64,000 nt of DNA, taken from positions 20,356,195 to 20,420,194 of the forward strand of contig CM033394.1 of assembly GCA_019426215.1 (NCBI GenBank). Reading direction: 5' to 3'. Source of the stretch: Buddleja alternifolia. Taxonomy: Eukaryota; Streptophyta; Magnoliopsida; Lamiales; Scrophulariaceae. Numbering within the stretch: the stretch's first letter is position 1; the number at the start of each line of letters is the position of its first letter. Made by a program: the position numbers and the translations under genes. Shown here in pieces: positions 48,916-60,103 of this stretch. The notes under the pieces are model-generated. The model had not been told where the DNA came from. It made no database searches and saw only the letters and a program-made list of their open reading frames with translations.

Positions 48916-48953
48916 GTACCTGAACAGAAATAGAGCTTCCAATTTGATTGCAG
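48916..48953 (+). other. 38-nt gag/pol junction segment (element 2)
   Basis: Bounded by GGTACCT repeats, ends TTGATTGCAG, and contains the gag stop TAG. Pol continues in the frame one base back from gag, as in element 1. Confidence 0.6.
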
Positions 48954-51900
48954 GTACCTAGAGCTAGAGCCAATACATCTGTGTGGTACTTCGATAGTGG
49001 ATCGTCAAGGCACATGACTGGTTCCAAAGATCTTCTGATCAACTATCAAGCTGCCAATGGTCCTCAAGTTGTATTTGGTGACAACTCCAAAGGTAAAACC
49101 AAAGGTATAGGTACTGTGCATAGGGGGAACATCATGATAAGTGATGTTTATTATGTTGAGAGTCTGAAGCACAATTTATTAAGCATAAGTCAATTTTGTG
49201 ATAAAGGCTTTGAAGTCATATTCTCAAGTGACTGTTGCTATATAAACGACGCTAAGACTAAGTCTACTAAATTGAAGGGTAAAAGAACTAACAACGTATA
49301 TCTAGTAGATTGGGGTTCAACACTTGATAACAACCCAACATGTTTTGTTGCTAAAAATGAATCTAAAATGGGTTGGTTATGGCATAGAAAAATGAATCAC
49401 CTCAACTTTAAAATAATCTCTCAGCTTATAAGTCAAAATCTTGTAGAGGGAATTACCAAATGGACCATTTCAGAAGGATCGTCTTTGTGATGCTTGTCAA
49501 ATGGGTAAACAAGTTAAGTCATCGTTCAAGAGAAAACCTCATCTATCTACCTCTAGAATACTTGAACTACTTCAGATGGATTTGTTTGGACCTGTTCAAA
49601 CTATCGGTGTAAGCGGTAAAAAGTATACTTTGGTGATAGTAGATGATTTCTCTAGATTTACTTGGGTGGAATTTCTTTCATCCAAAGATGAGACATGTGA
49701 CAAGTTAACAATGCTTATTCGACAACTTCAAATATTGAAAAATCTTAAGGTTGCAAGAATAAGAAGCGATCGCGGTACTGAGTTTACTAACAAGATTGTT
49801 GAGAAGTTTTGTGCAGAGAATGGAATACATCATGAGTATTCAGCTCCCAGAACTCCCCAACAAAATGGTGTTGCTGAGCGCCGGAACCGAACGCTTAAGG
49901 AAGCCGCGAGGACAATGTTAGCAGAATCCAAGCTTGCTCCTAGATTTTGGGCCGAAGCGATCAACCCTGCCTGTTACACTCAAAATCGCTGCATGATCAA
50001 CAAACAGCAGGGAAAACTGCATATGAACTGTGGAAGGGACGTAAGCCAAATGTTTCATATTTTCACGTCTTTGGTTCAAAATGTTTTATCCATAATAATG
50101 GATCCCAAAGTCTAAAGACAATTGATCCTAAAGCGGACGAGGGAATCTTTCTAGGCTACGCCAAGAATGGAAAGAATTTTCGTATCCTAAATAAGATCAA
50201 ATCCAAGGTTGAGGAATCTATTCATGTTGTTTTTGATGATGCTAACCAAGAACCGAGTAAGGTTAATGTGAATGATGTAGGAGTTGAAGATCTATGTCAT
50301 CAAGCGTCTAGGATTACCATTGATGAAGATACTGACGAAGATGATGAGATCTCAGTGCCACCTCCTAAGATTACTCGTGAGGATGATATGGACAATATTG
50401 TAAGAAATGCTGATGATCATGAAGAGAGTGATCATCAAGAGCAAACAAGAATCTGTGAACTTGAAGCGCCTACGCAAGAGGATAATCAAGCGTCTGATTG
50501 TCAAGCGTCTGTTTAACCTCTTAATCCTTTCCAACCAGATAGACTATGGCTGCGTGATCATCCACCTGAGCAAATTATTGGAGATATTGAAGCGCCTGTT
50601 AGGACTAGAGCCGCTACGTTCAATGAGGCTATGTTTGCAAGATTTTTGTCTCACATGGAACCTAAGAAAGTGGATGAAGCACTAGGCGACCCAAATTGGA
50701 TTGAAGCCATGCAAGAAGAGCTTAATCAGTTTGAACGAAATAACGTTTGGACGCTAGTGCTAAGACCAACTCACCAAGGAGTTATTGGAACTAGATGGGT
50801 TTATAGAAACAAAATGGATGAGAATGGTATTGTGATAAGGAACAAGGCCAGACTCGTAGCTCAAGGATATTGCCAAGAAGAGGGTATTGACTTTGATGAG
50901 ACATACGCTCCTGTCGCTCGTCTTGAATCAATCTGCATGTTTCTAGCGTATGCAGCGTTCAACAAGTTCATGGTGTATTAGATGGACGTGAAGAGTGCCT
51001 TCTTGAATGGTAAACTCCAAGAAGAAGTATATGTGGAGCAACCACCAGGATTCATCAACAATCATGGTAAGGGTATGGTCTACAAGCTAGACAAAGCACT
51101 TTATGGGTTTAAGCAAGCACCCCGAGCATGGTATGACACTCTCTCTATCTTCCTCATTGGTAAAGGCTTTTCAAAAGGCAGCGTTGATACAACATTATTT
51201 AAAATCACCAATGACGCAGATACTCTCTTAGTTCAAATTTACGTTGATGATATTATATTTGGTTCTACTAACAAGCGTCTGTGTGAGAAATTTTCGAAAA
51301 TGATGCATGAACAATTTGAAAAGAACATGATGGGTGAATTAACCATCTTCTTAGGATTACAAGTTAAACAACTCCCTAATGGCATATTTATTAATCAAGC
51401 TAAATATACAAGAGATATGATTAAGAAATTTGGTATGGAAAATGCATCATATTCAAAAATTCCAATGAGCCAAACGCTTAAGTTAGATAAAGATGAAAGC
51501 GGGAAAAAAGTTGATATCACTAACTATAGAGGTATTATTGGATCACTTCTTTATCTTACTGCCAGTAGACCTGATATTATGTTCTCGGTATGCATGTGTG
51601 CACGATTTCAAGCCGATCCTAAAGAGTCACACTTAAGTGCTGCCAAGAAGATCCTTAAATACCTAAAAGGCACACAAAATGTGGGCTTATGGTATCCAAG
51701 GGACTCTCCTTTTGAACTAATTGATTACTCAGATGTAGATTTTGCAGGTTGCAAAATAGATCGTAAGAGTACTAGTGGTACATGTCAATTTCTAGGTGAT
51801 AGGTTAATTTCATGGCATAGTAAGAAATAACAATCCATAGCTACCTCCACAGCTGAAGCTGAGTATGTAGCTGCAGGAAGTTGTTGTGCACAAGTGTTAT

Positions 51901-52187
51901 GGATGAGGCAACAACTTAGAGATTATGGAATAATCCTAGGTCCAACCCCAAGTCATTGTGATAACCAAAGCGCTCTAGCCATGACTCAAAACCCTGTTCT
52001 TCATTCCAGAACCAAACAGATTGACATTAGATACCATTTTCTTCGTGACCACGTTCAAAAGAAAGATATCTCCATGCACTTCATTGGAACTGACAAACAA
52101 TTGGCAGATATCTTCACCAAAGCGCTCAACGAACAACATTTTCTCTCTTTGAGAAGTGAATTAGGTATGATTGATTTAAATGCTTAA
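48954..52187 (+). pseudogene. Copia pol of element 2: protease, integrase, RT, RNase H
   Basis: Protease (WYFDSGSSRHMTG), integrase zinc residues and D-D-E (MDLFGP, IRSDRGTEF, NGVAERRN), RT with YVDD and RNase H (AEAEYVAAG) are all recognisable. Breaks against element 1 are a 1-bp insertion near 49454, a 1-bp loss near 50011 and a TAA at about 50514. Others are a TAG at about 50979 (CAA-like codon in front of MDVKSAF) and a TAA at about 51828 inside RNase H. Active-site residues survive in every domain. The protein as encoded would be cut into pieces. Confidence 0.95.
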
Positions 52188-53025
52188 TCATTTTGCATCA
52201 TACTTTATTAGACATATAATTTAGGGGGAATCCACTTGATTTATGTCTAAAAGAAGCTTTTGTTTATTGGTACAAGTTATCAAATTTAGGGGGAACCTTA
52301 AGGTTATACTTGACCATAACTGCAAGTGTCAATGGTCAAAATTTTCAAATGCATGATCATCAACGCTCAGTATTACTTATGCATAAAATATTGGACGCTC
52401 AAACATAAAAAGTCTTTTCAATCCTAAGCATCTAATTTTCAAATGATATATCAACCAATGGTATCAGTTAAGCGTTGAACCAATTCCATTCAACTCTTAA
52501 TATAAAAATGTTTTTAACAGTCATGCATAAATTTTACAAGCTTTTTGAAAGTAGTGGGTAGACTAAAAAGTCTATTTTGTACTCTACTCGCACGCTTCTT
52601 CTATCACATCAAACTAGCGCATAATCAAACTTTTAAAATGACGGTTCAGAGATAGCACGTGTTTGTGTTCGTGTCAGTGTACCATCAGGCGCGTGTACTA
52701 CACTCTGAAAATACCAAACGTTTTCTTTTCATTTTTTTTAAAACTCGGATGTCAAATCATTATATATGAGAATTACCAAATGTAACTTCTCTCTCTTACA
52801 CAAAACTCGTGTTCGCAGTTAATGAATTTATGGCTGAGATTAAAAAGTCTTTACACCTGTCTAAATTCTACAGAGACTATGGAACACAAGTTTCAAAATT
52901 CTTTACTGTGTCATTTAAAACACAATTTCTGCAGAAAACTCATTCTCTTTCACTCAAAGATTTCTGCAAATTTCTCTCTCTCTCTCTCAAACCAAAGAAA
53001 ATCTTAGTTCACTCTACTTTCAAAA
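52188..53025 (+). promoter_or_regulatory. Spacer with internal purine tracts and promoter-like region
   Basis: Two PPT-like tracts, TTTAGGGGGAA (about 52220-52230) and TTTAGGGGGAACC (about 52285-52296), follow pol directly. Counterparts exist in element 1 at 32911-32925 and 32971-32985. Further on are an ACGTG element (about 52657), then ATTATATATGAG (about 52758-52769) and a CT-rich start-like tract, 265 bp ahead of the ATG at 53026. The arrangement is conserved in both elements and would suit independent transcription of the 3' ORF. Confidence 0.45.
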
Positions 53026-56000
53026 ATGGCACCAAAGAAAGGTTCATCTACTTCTGCCGAGCCTATCATCAAGTTTACTGAAGGCCTTGTTGTTGATTGG
53101 AAATTCTTGTATGATCAACCCCAAATCAACCTGCATTATATGATGGATACTGTTACAAAGGCTGGACTCAAGAATTTCTTAACACAGTACTCATACTTAT
53201 TTTCCAAAGAAGTTGATACTTTCTGGAGGACTGCAAAACTCTCGAAGGACAAGAAGTCTATCTCTTGCCTCCTCCCTATGTCCAAGAAAGAGCCAGCAAA
53301 AGAATTTGTGTTGACTGCTGACTCCATTGCAAAGAACTTCAATCTTCCTAATGAAGGTGATGCACTGGATAGTGTCACTCTGGCACAAATCAAGGAAGCA
53401 TGGACAGTTATGAGGGCGTATGATGATGTACCGTACACCCAGCACTTTGAAAAGAAAGATCTGGTATCTCAGTACAGACTGTTGGCTGATTTCTACAGTA
53501 AGATTATTGAATGCAGAGTGGGCACTTTTGATAAGGTCAACCCCACACAATTTCAAATGATGACTGCTATACTCCTCTCCATCAAAATCAACTAGAGTGA
53601 GTACATTTTTGGAAGGTTTAAGGATTGTCTGACCACCCCTAACAAACCATATGGACTCGTTTTGAGTGAACTTCTATACAACTCAGACTGCATTTACTCA
53701 TCTGGTCTCGCTTTGAATAAGACCAAGTTTTTGGGACGAAGGATTTTGACCAATCTCTTCAATCCTCCCAAAGTTGGTGGTGCTGCTAAACCACTTTCTG
53801 AGCGTCAGACTGTACGTGAAGCGTCTGATGAAGAGGTTGAGCGTCCTGCTCAAGAGGAAGCCGTGAAGCGTCCGGCTGCTACTAAGAAGAGGGCTCCTAG
53901 AAAGCCCAAGGCACAAGCTGTTCTTGCTCCTCGGAAGAATGATGAGGAAACTGATGAGGATGCACAGGACAAGTTACCTCTCAAGCGGAGAAAGCTGGAA
54001 GGAATCATCAAACAAATTGAATTCGATGAACCAGCTGCTGCTGCTCCTGCTCAAGCGCTCACACTCGTTGAAGGAGTCAACGTAAAGAAAATCTTCAAGT
54101 GTTCCAGGACAAGCAAGCGTCGAGCTGCTCCTGTTCCTGAAGAGCCTGAGACTGTTGAGCCAAGCGCTCAAGTTACTTTTGAGCCAAGCGCTCAAAGTGT
54201 TGCTGTTGAGACAAGTTCTCAGGGTAAGTTTATTTCTTCCCACAGCATTCCTATTCCTACATCTGTAGAAGATCCTGCTCTTATAGAGGATAGTTCATAT
54301 GTTACAGCTTTAGCTCCAGCTGCTGCTGAAGCATCAACAGACGTCAATCTAGATGTTGAGATGACAGAAGTTGTGGCTATTGCCAAAGACGTTGCCGCAG
54401 AAGCTGCTGCAATTGAACCTGAGGAACCTGCTCTCAAAGAGGTTCAGTCATGAATCCTTGTTCCGGCATAACAGAGGCACGCTCAGAAGGTCAGAGCATT
54501 GCTGAAGACGTTACAAAGCCAAGGCACTTCTTCCAACTGGACATGGTGAAGACGATTGATCATTCAATCAACTACATGCCCCCAGCGCTCGAAGAAGATT
54601 TCGTTCCTGCTAGCTATAATGAAGACAGATATATTGTTGCTGAGAATGAGATAGCTCTGCTGATTGACATCGACAATCAAATCAGGGATATAGTGTTTAA
54701 CACTGAGATGACAGAACTTGAGAGAAAATATTATAAGGTCATTGAACTACAAAAAACTCCTGGTCAAATATCATCCTCTCTCTTTCTTTAACAGGACAGA
54801 CAAGGAGGAACAACTCCTAGATGTGATGTGGATCTAGCGTATTACCTCGACTCTGGCCACAGCAAGCCTACAGGTTTTGCTCTCAGAGACTACAGTATTC
54901 GTGTGTATGAGCCACTTCGCCCTAGCTTTCTCAATCCATCAGAGGCAGTCTTGAACCGAGAAGGCTACACACACTTTCCTCATATTGCGAATAGTCTTGA
55001 AAATCTAGCTTTGGTCAATCCACTTCGCCTATGGAAAAATAAAGCAGTTCATGCCGGTGAGCGTCTCGAATCTCTCACAGATTTGATCCAGACTGAAGCT
55101 GATGCATATTTTGATAGCGTCTGGAATGCCAACTATCAGACCGATAGATATCGCTTTGAATCTATCAGAGATATTCACCATGAAGGCATTAGAGCTATTG
55201 TCAACGCTAGCACAGACTACTGCATGAACGAAGTCAATTGGGTTGAAGCGTACGTGAGAAACAAGTACACTTTCTCAGAATTAGTTCAAGCTCCCCATTT
55301 GTTCGGCATAGGCATGCATGACAAGAAGCGTCATTTCGCCAAGTATTGCCTAAAGAAGCGTTAACAGAGAGTTGGACTTGTTCTCAGGCTCCCGCTAATT
55401 AGACATCAAATTGAACAATGTCTGCGTCAAGAGCTTCACAGACTGTCCATTACTCCTCTACATTTCAACGCTCAAGCGTCTACCAGCGGCAGTAATCAAA
55501 TTACTAGCTTGAATTTCGCTCCCAGCCACTGCGAAGATAATTTTAACTTGATGGTGAAGATTATGACTCCATTATCTCATTTAGACAAAATCTTCACTGC
55601 CAATCTCAGACAATGGAACGGCTCCATCATCAATTCATTTCGAGGATATCTACTGCTCCCTTCTATCCGCAAAGAGGTACTCAATCATTATGAGTTTGTC
55701 CTTTCACTGCTAGAAAGAAATCAGGGACTAGCTCAAGCGATCTATCCATATTTAGAAGAGTATTACGCTGCTTACGTGCCTGAGGATTAGCATCTCAAGT
55801 CTCTTCCCTCAGACAGCTTGATTGGATTCTCTAGAAATTACTCTCCAGATTCCATTTTCTCTATCTGTCAAGCGCCCTCCAAAGTCTTTCCGCATCATGT
55901 TCTTGATATCATTGGTCCCATGCACATCAGGGCCACTGATAGTCTTCTTCGCACATTTATTTCTGGCTCTTGCTGTTCTCAATCCAGACTCACTAAACTT

Positions 56001-57265
56001 TTGGAAGCTTCGTCCACTTCTCTTGCCGATTTAGCAAATTGGAACTTCCAATTCGATGACTTTCGCCAACCAGAGTCAGTGCTAGAGGAAGCCCCGGCTA
56101 AGGCAATTGAAGCGTCCACTTCTGAAGGTACCGTATTCCAGCGTCTGCTGAAGAACCTGTTCAAGCATGTCAACCAGAGGATATTCCTGACGCTCCTGAA
56201 CCTGTTATTGCTGATATTGCTGAGGATTTCTCTCTTGACGTACGAGGTACTGTCTTTGATCAAGCATATCGAGCCCCCTTTGACTTTCTGAAACACTCAT
56301 CCAGATTCAAGCGACCGACTCCTCAAGCGGTTCAATCAGATGAGAGTCAATCTTTTGGTCCTTTGCTCAAATCCGTTCTAGAGGATATCAGTGCTCATGC
56401 TACTCAGAATGAAGAATCCCTTCACTGGATTAAAGAAGATTTAGCAAAAATTGAGTCTCACGTTATGAGCGCTCAGATTGCTCATATGCGTAGCTCAGCT
56501 CAAGCGGCTATTGGTGAGTGCAGATAAGTTTTTCAAAACATACATGATGCCACTCACGCCAACCAACTAGCCTTGAAAGAAGAGTTAGAAAAGCTCCTCG
56601 AAACCCTAGAGACATCTCTGAATGATGCTACTAGCGCCAAGCTTCTCGCACTGCAGGAACGCTTCGACAAGCGTCTGGACGACATCTCAGACTCTATGTC
56701 TCAGATCGCTCATCAGGTCAGTTTACTTACGGAACATTTTCTCAAAGCAATAAGGGGGAAGAGAAGAAGAAAGGAGAAAAGAGGAAAGCGTCAAGAGCCT
56801 CCGCCTCTTAAGCGTCAAGTCTTAACCTCTCCTTCTGCGCTAAGTCTCTCATCTTGGATAACTGCTTTTAAAGTAAGTGACCCTGCTGGAGCGCCTAGTA
56901 GAACACTAAGGGAACCTCCAAGAGCACTATATCCAAATCTACCAATACCTACACGAGCAATGTTAGAACAGTTTGACATCCCTCTTCATAGAGCATCTAT
57001 TCCAGAACCTTCAGATCCAAGAATTTTAATTGAAGAGAGGCAGATGTCTGACTTCATCCGAACTTTCAAAATTTGCCTAAGGTATATTGGTATTGATCCA
57101 ACTGATTGGGACAAACACTTTACTGCTTTCAAAAAGAGACAACAAGAAGAAAATAAGCTTATAATCAACAAAGATCATGAAGCGATGATGACCTTGGAAG
57201 ATAATCTGACTGAAGCTATCCGAGCTAAAATGCCCAAGCGATACAAAGTTAGATCAAGTCATTAA
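53026..57265 (+). pseudogene. Long 3' coding region of element 2 (unknown function)
   Basis: Starts ATG 53026 in a good context and ends at 57265. Pieces are 53026-53595, 53662-54453, 54450-54791, 54828-55364, about 55380-55790 and 56573-57265, separated by stops (TAG for Trp near 53593, TGA near 54451, TAA near 55362) and frame changes. From the N-terminus: a conserved alpha/beta-looking domain (VDWKFLYDQ, TQYSYLF, HFEKKDLVS), a Pro/Ala-rich region with basic KKRAPRKPK and LKRRKLEG clusters, an alanine/glutamate-rich linker, the SLEN..NPLRLWKNK / IRDIHHEG / APHLFGIGM block, a leucine-rich block ending near 55790, a coiled coil (about 56573-56740) and a basic stretch (GKRRRKEKRGKR). No membrane or signal segment in frame. 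Encoded sense to pol, so it is part of the element and not cargo from the host gene. Confidence 0.8.
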
Positions 57266-57484
57266 AGCTTTTTGATTTGCATTGTCTATATTCTTGTCTC
57301 TTATATTTTGTTTATTTAGTTGTAAAAATGCTTGTAATGCTTGATATATATAAAATGCATTTTTTTTCAGCTGAAACATCTCGTTGTAGCGTAACTAACT
57401 TTAACTAACCTTATCTAATCAAAGCTAACTTTTATTTTGGCTGTCTAACTCTTGAACTATAAAAGAGTAAGTATTGCCATCATC

Positions 57485-57498
57485 AAAAAGGGGGAAAT
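57485..57498 (+). other. Polypurine tract of element 2
   Basis: AAAAAGGGGGAAAT directly before the TG of the 3' LTR; identical to element 1. Confidence 0.9.
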
Positions 57499-59033
57499 TG
57501 TTAGGAATTTCATGTTAGATATTTTGATGATGACAGTTAGGACTTTTTGTTAAACCCCAAAATATGTAAGTTTGTTTTCAGCTTTGAAGCGTTAGATTTG
57601 TCATAGGCTTTGCTTTATTTTTATTCTAGATTGTTAGGTTAAGTTGTCTTAGACTGAGAGTCTGATATGTTCTGAGTGAGTTTATCAGAAGTAAAGTTTG
57701 AAGACTCAAGTGCCTGAAGTTTGAATAAAGATGAAGATTCCAAGCGTCTAGAATGACCAGCTACACCAAGTGTCACCTTATAGGATAGAAGTAATTCAAG
57801 GTTGAATAAGCGTCTATCAATGAATGATTTCACCTGAATTTATTTCTAAGTCCAGAAGGAATTTAATGCAAATATTTTCAATGCATTAAGTACCAACGGG
57901 CATTTAATTCAAATGCATTAAATGCTGATAAGAGCATTAAGTGTGATAAGCACTTTCAGACATATGGAGAAGCCACCCTATTGGACTGTCAACTATTCAA
58001 AGACTGCAGCACCAACTTTTGTGCAGCAGATTTTCAGGAAAAAGGACAAAAGTTGTTCACTCGCGGAAGTGAGACACACGCGCTCTTGCATGTGTCAAAC
58101 AGACACTTTTTCCAAGAATGCCTATAAATATGACTTCAACAACAAGCCAAAAAACACAGAGAACAATTATCAAGTTGAATTGTTGTTGCATTGAAGTCTC
58201 GTTCCTTACAATATCAGAAAAGCCAGAATTTTCAAGAAAACATTCTCTTTGCTTTTCTTCAAATCCTGAGACAGTCAACCAATATCTCAAACATTCTTTT
58301 CGGAGAAACCCACATTACTACTGAGATATTCCTAGTTGTTTGAACTTTATCAAAATCAAACAAATCTTTTAGAAAAATCCCTATCCAAGCCTCGCGATCT
58401 GTGTGAAGTTGAAGTTGGATACTTGCCATATTTCTGGGTGAAAGAAGCAAGGGGATTGAAGTGATTTGGAGCAGAAATCTATGTGATCAAGGAGCTCAAG
58501 TCATCGACATCCATCTCTCCCTAATTTGTAGAAAATTCTGTGTGATTCTTTGAGAATCATTTTAGTGGATTGCTTCCAAGTGTTCAAGGAGAAGAAATAC
58601 GTAGTTGGGATTACACACCCAACGAACCTTACAAATATTGTTCTTTACTTTACTTTCAGTTTTTCATATTGTCATATCATAAACTGATCAAGCAAAACTT
58701 ATTCAAACGCTAAGCAACTAAATACACTTTCTGTGACGCTAAAGCCTTTTAAAAAGGAAGAGTACAAAAAAAAACATTCCGTTGTGCTAACACTGATTAA
58801 AGAACTAAACTCTTAAACCTACTTGGTTAAAGTATTCAAATCTTGAAGTCTAAGTTAACTTTCTAAAAACAGTCTTCATCAGACGCTTAGCCTAAGTGTC
58901 TATATTTCAAGTAAACGCTCAGTCAAGCGTCCAAAACCATTTTAATACGAAACTTTTTGAAGTCGAAAAAGACTTCAGGGTCTATTCAACCCCCCCCCTT
59001 CTAGACCCTTTCGTATGCCACTTGGGACCAACA
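57499..59033 (+). repeat. 3' LTR of element 2 (1,535 bp)
   Basis: TGTTAGGAATTTCATG start and GGGACCAACA end, followed by the GCAAG duplication. Aligns over its length with 45076-46625, with scattered substitutions and small indels. Confidence 0.95.
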
Positions 59034-60103
59034 GCAAGAAGACGGGTGTCTATTGGTGATTCATCATTTGTCGGGATAAAAAAAATCGAAACCAACAAAT
59101 ATAATAACGCAAGCTTCAACTTGTCAGATGCAAGGGTCTCTAATGCTTTGTTACTAGAACTAATCTCAGCCTTCTTTGCAGGCTTCTTCGAAGACTTTCG
59201 ACGAGTACCAGAACGGACTACTTCTCCATGGATCACACATTGCTTAAGTTTTTCCCTAAGAAGTTTTACTGTGGCTTTAGGGTTAAGGTATCTACGACTA
59301 AAACCATCATCCTCCACAACCTTTGAATCTGCCGGATACCGGGAGCAATTCAACCCGCTCATAATTGCATGCTCGATCAAAGAGTAACGAATAGGCATGC
59401 CATTTACAACAAACTAGATTTCAGATTGGTCTGGAGACTCAACTATTCGGGTTAGAAGCATCCACAAAGGAGTTAAGACCATGTCCATGTCTGAAGCTAC
59501 GTCGAATAATGGGGCAAACTGAGAATTCTTAAACCACATTATACCATCGGGATGGTCACTTAAACAATCTATAATATATTTAAGATCCTCATTCAATTTG
59601 CATTTGCTGCCAACTTTACACTTCAAGTTAAATTTATCGGGACTCAGTGTAAAAGTGGGCCGAGGGATGTCAATTGCGTCGGAAACCTAAAACAAAATTC
59701 AATTAAACTACTTATAAATACAAGCTGATAAACCCTAAAATTATACTTGCTAATTGGCCTGAAACAACATGCTTCAACAAAAACCTTTGTCAAATTTAAC
59801 CACTAAACTTTTATACCATACAAAAAATCACGTTTTTTGAGTGTTTACCAACATAAAACCTAAAATACAGTAAAAATATACATCACACCCAAACCAAAAC
59901 AACTAAAAAAATTACCAACCACAAAACCTAAAACACAGTAAATAAATACATCACACGCAAACTGAAACAACTAAATTTATAAATTTTGCTAAAAACATTA
60001 AATACTTTGAGGTTAGTTCACTCACCGGGGGTGTGGAGAAAGTTTCAGGGCCCGCTGAAGCCACTTTGCGACGGCGTTTGATACCCGACGAGGAAGCAGC
60101 CAT
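59034..60103 (-). pseudogene. DUF1985/Ulp1 SUMO-protease-like gene, 5' half
   Basis: Exon 1 is 60103-60026 (26 codons with an R-R-R-K basic patch, donor GTGAGT). Exon 2 starts at 59686 after a TTTTAG acceptor and runs to the Copia insertion at 59034. Exon 2 holds the start of a DUF1985 domain, with NGMPIRYSLIEHAIMSGLNC as landmark. Upstream of it a TAG at 59414-59416 replaces what is probably Trp (EI-stop-FVVNG). The reading frame at the insertion point, once the GCAAG duplication is counted once, runs straight into 45070 downwards. That shows one gene was split rather than two genes lying side by side. The gene and the LPP gene at 60765 are divergent, 661 bp apart. It was presumably a MULE-borne protease rather than a core host SUMO protease. 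Confidence 0.85.

Larger units (their letters stand above)
45076..59033 (+). mobile_element. Copia element 2 (Sirevirus-like), complete, 13,958 bp
   Basis: Full structure: 5' LTR, primer site, gag, pol, spacer, long 3' coding region, polypurine tract, 3' LTR, with a perfect GCAAG duplication. Gag-pol is about 95% identical in protein to element 1 by eye, while the 3' region and LTRs are more diverged, so the two belong to related but distinct subfamilies. Its own LTRs differ at about one site in fifteen over the first 180 bp, so it is older than element 1. It lies antisense within the DUF1985/Ulp1 gene, in the middle of a codon run. Several stops and indels (listed under gag, pol and 3' ORF) make it non-autonomous. 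Confidence 0.95.

Noticed and set aside
53136..53556. Minus-strand frames in the 3' ORF of element 2
   Set aside because: Antisense shadows of the conserved sense protein.
56141..56291. Hydrophobic leucine-rich run that could be taken for an env-like membrane segment
   Set aside because: Lies in a different frame from the conserved 3' protein and is not preserved in element 1.
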